Assembly (NCBI GenBank): GCA_021292105.1 | Contig: CM037864.1 | Coordinates: 5,118,413 to 5,182,412, forward strand | Direction of reading: 5' to 3' | DNA length: 64,000 nt | Origin: Anadara kagoshimensis | Lineage: Eukaryota > Mollusca > Bivalvia > Arcoida > Arcidae | In this document: positions 55,930 through 64,000 of the stretch, piece after piece | How positions within the stretch are numbered: position 1 is the first letter of the stretch | How the letters are laid out: each line of letters begins with the position of its first letter | Made by a program: the position numbers and the translations under genes | Notes under the pieces: generated by a model | The model's input: the letters and a program-made list of their open reading frames with translations, nothing else | Told to the model about the DNA's origin: nothing | Databases searched by the model: none

Positions 55930-56440
55930 ATTGAATACATGTAAATAAAAATTGTAAGCTACACACAAGAATTCTGCAGAATGATTTGTTTCACCTTGAG
56001 GCACATGTAAAAGAGGTGTGGTGGGGAGTTAGAAACAAAAAAGAAACTGGGGTGGGGAGGAAACCACCTAAGGTACTTTTTGTCAGGTTTGGTCCATGCA
56101 GCTCCTATACCTTTGGAAAATCAAGAGTTAAATGCAAAACTTTACTTTTTCATTTAAATTTAAAATCCTCGAAACAGTAACTCTAATGTCTTCTTTTTTC
56201 TTAAAAGGCAAGACAATACTTGTTGTTATGGACTGATTGTTAGGAACTGAAAATATGAAAACAATTCATTTAGATTTTGCCATTGCCAACAACAAAAAAA
56301 CATAATAATTGTATGTTTAAGGTCCTTTATTTCATCAACAAGAAAATAATATTGCCATGCATAATTTGTGTTCAAACCAAACAGTAGATCCTTTTTATAG
56401 AGGACAATTTTCTCAAGTTGAGTAAATCAAATGTAAAATA
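55930..56440. other. No gene seen
   Basis: One 64-codon plus-strand frame with no features; AT-rich otherwise. Confidence 0.45.
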
Positions 56441-57280
56441 ATACACATATAAAAACTGATGTTAACAGACTTTGAATCCTCAATGACCTTTGACCTCATG
56501 ACCTTGAAACTTAACTCAAGTATTCTTTATGATTTCCTGCACATTCACCTGCAAATCTAGATCAATAAACTTCATTTTATAAAGTTTACCCCAACAACTT
56601 AACATTGGGAACTAATGCAGACACGGAGGGGTAGAACAGAAGAAGCCCTTCTGCACTTCCTACATGTGGGCTAAATTAAACTTATCACCCTTTGAACTCC
56701 CATGCATTGTAATGTGGTCTAAGTATTCTTCATTAAGTTTCTACAACTTTCACATGCATATATCTTATGTCTATCCATTTTAAGAATGTGTCACATTTGA
56801 GAAAATTAACATTTTAAGTCTTTGAGTTTGGCCCTAGTATTTTTTACATATTATTTCCATGTATACATGTCATTATCTGTTTAAATAATCAAGTTACAAA
56901 AATTTTAAGCCAGTTCAAGAATTTTTCAAAATTTAACGCAAAATGTGTAACCTATTTCTCAAACAAATTTTATGAAATGAACAATTTATAGTCTTAAGAC
57001 CCCAGAGAACCCAAATATCACATCAGATTTTTTCTCTCATCATGGCTTTTGGAGAAAAAGATTTTTAAAGATTTTTGCACCCCTAGGTCACTGTGACCTA
57101 GTTTTTGTTACAATAGCAACACCACAAACAAATCTGAAATGCACCGGCCCAAATATACCAAGTTTCATTGAAATCTGTTCAGTAGTTTTAGCGTAGAAGT
57201 GGAAAATGTAAAAGTTCACAACAACAACAAGACAAATTTTGATCAGAAAAGATCATGTGAGCCTTCCGCTCAGGTGAGCT
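56440..57280 (+). repeat. Dispersed repeat ending CGCTCAGGTGAGCTAAAA
   Basis: Contains TGACCTTTGACCTCATGACC, CCAAGTTTCATTGAAATCTG and AGATCATGTGAGCCTTCCGC before TCAGGTGAGCTAAAA. I recall this ending as a very frequent non-coding repeat in bivalve genomes. It abuts the stop codon of the recombinase-like gene, so its right end may lie in that gene's 3' untranslated region. Confidence 0.5.
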
Positions 57281-57285
57281 AAAAT

Positions 57286-57492
57286 CTATGTTGATTTCCC
57301 AAGCTTTATGTTGTTCAGCTTTGCTCGTATCTGTGCCAGAGTTCGCAATTGAAGAGAAGGACAGGTCTTTTGCACTTCTATAAGATCAGCACGGTGGATG
57401 CTTATATTTTTTGTATTGTCCAAATACATCTTGAATTTTTTACGCAATACATTGGTTTCTTCTGGTGTCCATCGTTTTCTTTTTGGCTGTCC
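57286..57492 (-). CDS. Recombinase-like gene, last exon, basic helical domain
   Basis: Acceptor ATACTTTTAG. In the sensible frame it reads DSQKRKRWTPEETNVLRKKF, then RADLIEVQKTCPSLQLRTLA, QIRAKLNNIK and ends LGKST-TAG. The RWTPEE start, with later conserved Cys and Leu, recalls a SANT/Myb-like DNA-binding fold. This frame needs a phase-0 junction, but the previous exon ends in phase 1. A six-A run at 57,480-57,485 is a candidate site for a one-base insertion. Confidence 0.7.
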   Translation of the reverse strand, partial: GQPKRKRWTPEETNVLRKKFKMYLDNTKNISIHRADLIEVQKTCPSLQLRTLAQIRAKLNNIKLGKST

Positions 57493-60400
57493 TAAAAGTA
57501 TATTAGAAATTAGAGTTAGAATTACAGTGATGTTTCCTTTTTTACAAGATATGGTAAGTGTATGTACATAATTATATTAGATTATAGAATCTACCACAAA
57601 CTGTGGTCAAGATAGGGAAAAAAATTTGACTGATTCTATTTCTTGCACCACAAAGTACAATTTTAAACTCAAAATCAATTTGGACCAAACATATACATCT
57701 GATTTTATCGAGAAAAAAAACCTCTCCAATGAAAATTGCAATTATGACAAAGGGGATGTAAAGTTTATATATATGTCTTAGCAAAGACCCAAGATTGTTA
57801 TACTGTATAAAATTGACCTAATATCACATCTGTAAACGGGAATTCTACACAGTTCTACAGCTTGGAAGGTGCAGATATGAACAATGACCTTTGTGTAGCC
57901 AACCTGCCTCCAGCTTTCAACTGCCTGCTAAATAGCATGCTAACTAAAGGAACTACTGGTTACCTTCTCCCTGAAGGAAGACATGGGAAAATACATTGTC
58001 AGCTTAGTATGGACCAAAAAGGCCAGGGGGACCAGGATTAATCCGAACAATCCAGCAGGAAACTGCTGTTAAAACGAAAAAATAAGTCACCATCAACTCT
58101 CTGGCAGAATAAATCCTGCTGGAGAAAAAGGAAAGAACAGCAGGAACTAGCACAGACCACCCAGCCAGCTCCAGTGGTGATTGAAAAAGTCAAAGATCAA
58201 GGCAAAGACACAGACAGTAAGAAAGAAGAAAAAGGTTCCAGCACCTGTTTGGAAATTAAACCTACCAGCACCATTACCATCTCCAACCATGCAACCAAAG
58301 CATACCATTGCAAACCAGTGGTCGCAATACCTACATCAGGTGATAAGCGATGCACAAAAAGAAACAGCTCAACATCAAATAACGTAAGTAGAAGCGCGAA
58401 GACAGCCGCACATCACTGCTCCAGCAACAGACTGATGAAATCAACAAAAGCAAAGATGTACAAGCAGCAGCACCACCTCAACTACCAACCATAGCACCCA
58501 GCTCCAGCTCCATCATCCAGAAGGAAACACAAAAAAGCAAAGGTCTGCACAATGACTAGATAGTCCATGTAAATAATATACTACATAGACAATAAACTAC
58601 ACCAAGGGCCATTTAAAGGAAAAATCACCCTAAAAACATCATGTGAATGATGTCATTAAACATCCACAGAATATGCTATCAGCATTTAGTTTAACATAAT
58701 CTTTTGTCACCATATACCAGTATAACTACCTTCATTTGTGTCACCTGAGCATCCCTGTTGTTCTATCATTTCCTCTACATCCTCTTTGTCAACCTCTACA
58801 TCCATCTCTTCATCAACTTCTACATCTCCCTCTTCGTAAACTACTGGTAATTCTTTCAAAATAATAGAAAAGTGAACATCAGTATTCAGAACATGTCTAC
58901 CTAAACCATTATAGACCTATTGCAAGAAAATGAAACATTGATCATCACAAATATGCAATGTCTTATTTGGGAAATAATAAAGACTACCAGATATGTTAGT
59001 GACATAAAAAATTAAGTAATGATCCAACATTAAAGTTGATTACTACAAGATGGCACTAGGAGAGATCAAGAAGCTAAATAGCAAATCAAATATCAGTCTT
59101 GTATTAATAATAAGCACACCATGGCTGAATAAAGGGCTGTTGTGGTCGAGGGGTTAAGACGTTAGTCTTCAAACCCAAGGTCTCTCACCACTGTGAGTTG
59201 GAATTTCCCTTACTTTTTCTTTACTGACTGGCTTGTTGTCAGTTTAATGTGACCGTTGTTGTCAGTATAATGTGACCGAGTGGGGTGTTGTGTATATCTT
59301 GGCAATGCTTTTGTGAACTAACACCAAAATAGTTGTCATCAGTGCACACTAATACAAAGCACAAACTCATTACCACAAGAAAATATGAAGACTAATCCTG
59401 AGATAAGTAAAAACTTGATTTCGTCACAAAAGGCTGAAAGATTACTGATGACATAAAACAACAGGCAACCAACAACCGACCATGGCAGAATAACACAATA
59501 CAATACATTGGGCACATTAATAGACATGCCAGTTTTATTAGATAAAAGTCTGAGTGCAACCACTGTGGCAAAGCATAACTTGCAAATTGGTTTCCAATAC
59601 AAACAGGAAAAATAAAATCAAATTTTTATCCATACTTAGGAAAATTCAAACTCACATTTAGACAGTGATAAGAATTAGACCATGTGTCCAAAGTAACCAA
59701 CATGCTGATTTAATGTCACTACATGGTTTTTAATGTACTTATGTAAATGAATATATCTCTATCAAAAGAAAGAAAACAAACTAATTTATTCTTTAAATAC
59801 TTGTGTGAAATATATATGTGAATATGAATGTCAAAATGTTGTTTTAAATTAGACAACATTGAAAATTTGATCTATCAGAAGCATCTGGTGGGGTTATATT
59901 GACAAGAAAAATCCATATCAGTGAGTCTTAGTGTTTTATATTCATGTTTTGGTATTTTAAATGGATTTTTTATTGGTGTTTTACATCTCTTCAAGATTAT
60001 TTCACTCATGAATATAGGGGCAGTATATTTTTTGGAGGGGGGTATAGAGAAAACCAGTGTCCAGAGTAAACCAACAACCTAGGATAAATTAAATCTTCCC
60101 ACATGAAATAATTTGTCTTCGCTGTGGCTCGAACTTGTACTTCAGGTGTGAGGCTTTGTGATCCATACTAACTATACAGACTTGCTACCTTCCAGAAGTA
60201 CATGTAACTGGTAAATTTCCTACACAAGTCTGAAAAATAACCACCTATAAGATTCTATAGATAAATGCCATACAACCCAGAATTTACTTTTTATCTCCAC
60301 ACTTAACTTACACTGAATAACTATTTCATAACTGAAAAACAACTTTTTAAGATTTTTCAGCCTATGTGACCTTGACCTTTGACACACTGACCCCAAAAGT

Positions 60401-63400
60401 AATCCTAACCAAAATCTGTTACTATGTATTCACATACAAAGTTATTTTGAAAAAAATTTGTTAGTTATCATCCAGAAACCAATTTGATGTTGCCCTCCCA
60501 CCCGCCTGCACACCTGCCAACATTCGTTAATCTAAGAACCAGGTTTCTACGAAAACCTGGCTAAAAATTTACCTAGTTACTAGGCTTGAAGTAATTGTTC
60601 TTTAAAAGGCAAATGTTGGAAGAAAATAAAATTCTTAACTCTGATTGGTAAGAATTATGAACAGACCAACACCAGTTACCTCCTGTCACAATGAGAAAAT
60701 ATACAATGTATGTAAAGTATTATAGAGTAAATACCATCTAAGGTGATGTCCTCTAATTTTTTCCCTTTCCATTTATTAACTTGCCCACTTTCAACAGCAA
60801 GAAGTAAATGAGAGACCTGTAATTCAGATGTAAATTGAATTAATGAATTGAATGATGCCAACTCACCATAGAACAAATAATAACAAAAGGAAAGCAATAA
60901 CACAAGATTTGACTGACATATTTATCATACGATTCTTTGGAAATTTTCGTTAGATGCTAGGAAATAACATAAATATTTCCGCATGTATGCAAAAATACTT
61001 TTTGCATCTACTTCAGATTAAGTGCAAATTTGATAAATTTTATTGTTCCCATGCAGAGATTTACATATACAGGTGTGGAAATATACTTGTAAAAATCCAG
61101 ATGCAAATCACTTATCATTGATCGTTAACTTCAAAAGACCATCAGTTGATCTTTGACCAAAGAGCCTCATTGGCAAATGTCAGCATCCTTACATCACAAC
61201 AGACAATCGGAATAAATTCAGCCAGTTTCAATGGTTAAAAGAAAATAAGTAAGCATTAGCAAAGAAGTGGTATAGTATTATATTGCATACCCACACAAGC
61301 AAAGCTTTCGAGAAAACTACCGATGACACAACTTTGGTCTCAACCAAGCCCAAATATACATTTTTAAAACTTTTCAATGATAAAACTATTGGAATATGGA
61401 TAATGTTCTTAATAGAAATTAACTGTGGTCAATATACATTTACCTTTGTAAGTTCTACTGTTGAATGGCTCAACCTATAATTTTCCTTGTGGGTTTTCAC
61501 ATCATGACCAAGATGGTTGGCCAGCATCTCAAATTCATTTGTTGTCATATCCAAAATCTAAAAACAAGCAATACTTGTTATTTTTGTGCTGCCAAAATTA
61601 TTCAAAGTTTTAAACGCTTTACATGTTTGTACTACACTTTGGACACTGGCATGCCAACTTGATGTGAGAAATCAATCCTTGCAATCTTTTCCTATAACCA
61701 CAGCGTAATTAGTCTGCAACACTCTAAAACTCTTCCAAAATACCTGTATCTTAGTTGTTCAATTATGATGCCTTTTCTACAAAGGCAAATGCTGACAAAA
61801 TTCTGGATATGTCAGCAAAAGGAAAGGGGTATATAAAGTGTTTTTCCAAAATACCATATTAGCATTTGTTCATGTTTGTTGTAAAATGCCAAATAACTAT
61901 ACAAGGTTTTGTTTTAGGCATAACTTTCATAAAATAGTAAATTATAGAATATAATCCAAAATGCAAGATAATTAACTTGATACGAAAAATTTTCAAATCA
62001 ATATTACATAACATGAATTTAAGATCCTCTATAAATAATGGTCATTGCTAATGTAAACAAACTTATATTGTTCAATTATGATACATATGATGAGGAATTG
62101 AAGGTATTATATGAGACATTCCAATTATAGTTGTTTTTTTATCAATGAAATCCAAGTCCAAACAAAACATTGAATTACTCTGAAAATAGTCACACAGTAC
62201 CTCAGAAAATAAATGATTTCACAGTAAACAAAACATACCTGGGAAACAGTTGCAATATATTTCCTCAGAGAAGTAGAGGTGATTCTCTCCGGATGCTGCA
62301 AACCAGGGCACTTAGAAACAATTTCTGCCATTTCAGTGTTGCCACTAAATGGGGTATCTGCATTTAATCTTGCAAAAATATATGGGTTGGTTTCAGGTAT
62401 TCCAACTTCTTTTCTGAATTTTATTAGCAAATCAATCGCAGATTTGCATCTGGTGGCAGTATAACATATGCATTAACATTTTTGCGTGATTTTCCCGCAG
62501 ATATCACCATATCCATCCTACAAAAAAAGATTTTAATGACATATGAAGGTTTATACTATCAACTGAGTTGCAACATGCCCCAGTGCACACAATGTAAACT
62601 CACTATTATACGTCCATAAATATCACACCCTGTTTTTCCTTTTTCATTTAATTTGATAACATTGAGTAAAATGAACTAAATTTTCATTTTGTATTTCAAA
62701 ACACAACAGAATTTAATTCTGGTTCAATCTGTATGTTCCCTAGTTTGTCTGTGTTCAGAGAAAACATTTTTTCAATTTTGTAAGTTCATTTTGATCTTAT
62801 TGTCTCCCCAGTTGAAAACAACTATTGATATATTGATCAGATAGGATTGGCACCATATCGATATGAAACACAAAAGTGATTAGAAACATCAGTGGAAAAC
62901 AGTGTACTATGGGTTGATGAAAATTTGTTTAATCTGTTTGCACCAGTAAAGCAAGACTTTTCTTATTAGCTATTGATTTACCTTTTATTGATTTTTATTG
63001 AAATCAATCAGTTCTATATTGCAAAAAAAAGTATAATGCATCAAAAATGTTCTGTTATAACTTTTCTGGCGTATTTTGTCAAAGAATATGGCAAATGTAC
63101 AGATAGATAATGATGTCATGATCGTGTGACCATGGCATCCATTCACCTTACAGTTACCTTTAAATTGTATTTGATATAATTACCTGTCTGCAAGTAATCT
63201 GTCCACTTCTGATAAAGCAAGTCCAAATTCTCCATTGTCCTCATCTTTCCAATTTGGCCTCTGTAGATATTCACAAACTTTCAAATCTTTGACCTCAGCT
63301 CTTCGTCTTTTGTTGAAGAGGATTAAACGACACATTGTCAGTTGTGCAAGGTCTGTCCAATGGCAAGACAGTCTAGTTTTAGTCAGAGCAATAGAACTGG

Positions 63401-64000
63401 TTTCCATACTTGTCTGAATGTGTGCAACTAGTTTTTTTAAATCATCTGTTAGGGGAATTGTTTGAACTTTTGTTCGCTTCACAGCATTAATACGCTTAAG
63501 ACATACTGAATTTACACGGTAGTTCCATTCAGCTTTCATCAATTTTTGAAAATTAGTACCATCTTGATTCCTTCTATCATCATTTTCACGCAATGCATGG
63601 CCAACCTTAATTTGGACAACATGATTTAACAGGTTCCCTATGAACTTACCAAGGGTCAATGCTGGATTGTCATTTCTTAATGACAATGCCTTTGTACATT
63701 CAACAACTAAATCAAAATTTTCAGGTCTCACAAGATAATCAAGGCTGATAATAGTTTCTGGCCGCATCTTCTTGGCTTCTAGAATCAATCTTGCTAAAGT
63801 TCTACAACCTAAGGAATCCACTCTCAAGGCAGCATAACGTTTGAGTAAGGAGTCATCTTCTACAATTGCCTTAACAGTGTCATTCTTCATTCTGGATAGC
63901 ATTTTCACAACAAAGCTATCAGTCTCCTCTTGTAATGCACTACGAAGCAAATGTTGTCCATGCCGCACTGCATTATTTGAAGTTTCATTTTCATCAAGAC
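57286..64000 (-). CDS. Tyrosine-recombinase-like (Crypton-type) gene, 3' part, at least six exons
   Basis: Exons 64000-63184 (open to the window edge), 62517-62239, 61557-61444, 60816-60735, 58852-58730 and 57492-57286 are joined by GT-AG sites. Families of this fold cut and rejoin DNA through a covalent Tyr. The box I Arg lies in LILFNKRRRAEV, the box II region is TSTSLRKYIATVSQ, box III is LANHLGHDVKTH and the nucleophile is the Tyr of KENYRLS, all in the right order. A Lys-rich helix (VESGQVNKWKGKKLED), an acidic linker (about 40 residues) and a basic C-terminal domain (KRKRWTPEE) follow. It resembles intron-bearing recombinase-like proteins found in molluscs, cnidarians and fish. It could be a domesticated Crypton. 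There are two defects: a frameshift inside exon 2, and a one-base phase mismatch at the last junction. Confidence 0.75.
57830..58560 (+). pseudogene. Retroelement ORF1/gag-like remnant inside the last intron
   Basis: On the plus strand, opposite to the host gene, broken frames contain KKSPSTLWQNKSCWRKRKE-like sequence, then Pro/Gln/Lys-rich stretches (PAPVVIEKVKDQGKDTDSKK and PAPVWKLNLPAPLPSPTMQ). The KSPS--RN pattern occurs in ORF1 or gag-like products of several invertebrate retroelements. Frames shift at least twice. It is richer in G+C than its surroundings. Confidence 0.35.
58730..58852 (-). CDS. Recombinase-like gene, acidic linker exon
   Basis: Acceptor TTTTGAAAG, donor GTAGTT, phases 1 and 1. 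Encodes ELPVVYEEGDVEVDEEMDVE and VDKEDVEEMIEQQGCSGDTN, strongly acidic and probably disordered. Confidence 0.75.
59133..59330 (+). repeat. tRNA-derived SINE in intron of recombinase-like gene
   Basis: GTTGTGGTCGAGGGGTTAAG is an A box of tRNA-Leu/Ser type, and GTGAGTTGGAATTTCCC is a diverged B box. TGTTGTCAGTTTAATGTGAC is repeated twice in the body. Confidence 0.55.
59968..60195 (-). repeat. tRNA-derived SINE, minus strand, in intron
   Basis: On the minus strand GGTAGCAAGTCTGTATAGTT and AAGTTCGAGCCAC form A- and B-like boxes. The other end reads GAGATGTAAAACACCAATAA, the TTAAACACCAAT-type tail of the SINE at 54.9-55.2 kb. Confidence 0.6.
60340..60570. repeat. Dispersed TGACCTTGACCTTTGACA repeat
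   Basis: TGTGACCTTGACCTTTGACA, CCCAAAAGTAATCC and CAAAATCTGTTACTATGTAT, ending AACCAGGTTTCTACGAAAAC, CTGGCTAAAAA. Related to the repeats at 10.94 and 56.44 kb. Confidence 0.5.
60735..60816 (-). CDS. Recombinase-like gene, post-catalytic exon
   Basis: Acceptor AATTACAG, then VSHLLLAVESGQVNKWKGKK, LEDITLD, donor GTATTT, phase 1. A hydrophobic helix followed by a short Lys-rich segment. Confidence 0.8.
61444..61557 (-). CDS. Recombinase-like gene, catalytic GH/Tyr exon
   Basis: Acceptor TTGTTTTTAG, 38 codons: ILDMTTNEFEMLANHLGHDV, KTHKENYRLSHSTVELTK, donor GTAAAT, phase 0 at both ends. Carries the box III His (GH), the second His and the presumed nucleophilic Tyr. Confidence 0.85.
61558..62238 (-). 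other. Intron of recombinase-like gene
   Basis: AT-rich; no repeat or frame stands out. Confidence 0.4.
62239..62517 (-). CDS. Recombinase-like gene, box II exon, with frameshift
   Basis: From acceptor TTTTGTAG the frame reads RMDMVISAGKSRKNVNAYVI and then hits stops. From about 62,449 another frame reads RCKSAIDLLIKFRKEVGIPE, TNPYIFARLN, GLQHPERITSTSLRKYIATV, SQ, donor GTATGT, phase 0. The change of frame equals a loss of one base (or 3n+1). Alternatively the CCACCAG at 62,450-62,456 serves as acceptor and restores the frame, but it would drop about 24 residues that look like family sequence. Confidence 0.75.
62518..63183 (-). other. Intron of recombinase-like gene
   Basis: AT-rich; nothing recognised. 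Confidence 0.4.
63184..64000 (-). CDS. Recombinase-like gene, exon with N-terminal core-binding region
   Basis: Open from the window edge without a start codon (the GTG at 63,968 is internal). Contains GKFIGNLLNHVVQIKVGHAL, EWNYRVNSVCLKRINA, VQTIPLTDDLKKLVAHI, HWTDLAQLTMCRLILFNKRR and RAEVKDLKV. The last is the box I Arg segment. Ends GCAGACAG before GTAATT, phase 2. Confidence 0.8.

Overview
This AT-rich eukaryotic window looks like a piece of a bivalve or other mollusc nuclear genome. The signs are split genes with GT-AG introns, tRNA-derived SINEs with tails of the TTAAACACC type, several dispersed repeat families that I recall as typical of mollusc genomes, many (CT)n tracts, and Ty3/gypsy retrotransposons. 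The species cannot be fixed from the sequence alone. Only two host-type genes can be supported, both on the minus strand. The rest is repeats, transposons and sequence with no visible coding content.

Layout: 1-25.6 kb is gene-poor, with minisatellites (55, 63, 114 and 31 bp units), plus-strand (CT)n tracts, SINE pieces and copies of a small terminal-inverted-repeat element. A complete six-coding-exon gene of the medium-chain dehydrogenase/reductase superfamily (about 363 aa) lies at 26,241-29,926. A probable 5' noncoding exon and TATA-like box sit near 31.3-31.4 kb. A foldback-like palindromic block (33.75-34.1 kb) is followed by an apparently intact Ty3/gypsy LTR retrotransposon (34,127-43,739, minus strand). 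It has 1.15 kb LTRs with no base substitutions seen between them, a 5-bp target duplication, gag, a strong -1 frameshift signal and a pol with all the catalytic motifs. It sits at the centre of a 23-bp perfect palindrome.

From 44.5 to 50.9 kb there are GGGTC palindromes, a (TA)n tract and a second, dead gypsy element (45,254-50,871). That element has roughly 90-bp LTR-like ends and a pol broken by frameshifts, stops, a deletion and a small insertion. A 24-bp satellite with a 125-bp higher-order period covers 52.2-54.0 kb, followed by a SINE cluster with a nested MITE (54.2-55.8 kb).

The last 7 kb (57,286 to beyond 64,000, minus strand) holds the 3' part of an intron-containing tyrosine-recombinase-like gene. 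It has the box I Arg, box II Arg, GH and Tyr motifs, an acidic linker and a short basic C-terminal domain. It looks like a domesticated or decaying Crypton-type recombinase. One frameshift and one splice-phase mismatch leave open whether it is functional.

The genes do not form a pathway. The interest lies in the recombinase gene, the frameshift cassette of the young retrotransposon, its palindromic insertion site, and an inverted-repeat element that supplies a splice donor in the dehydrogenase gene.
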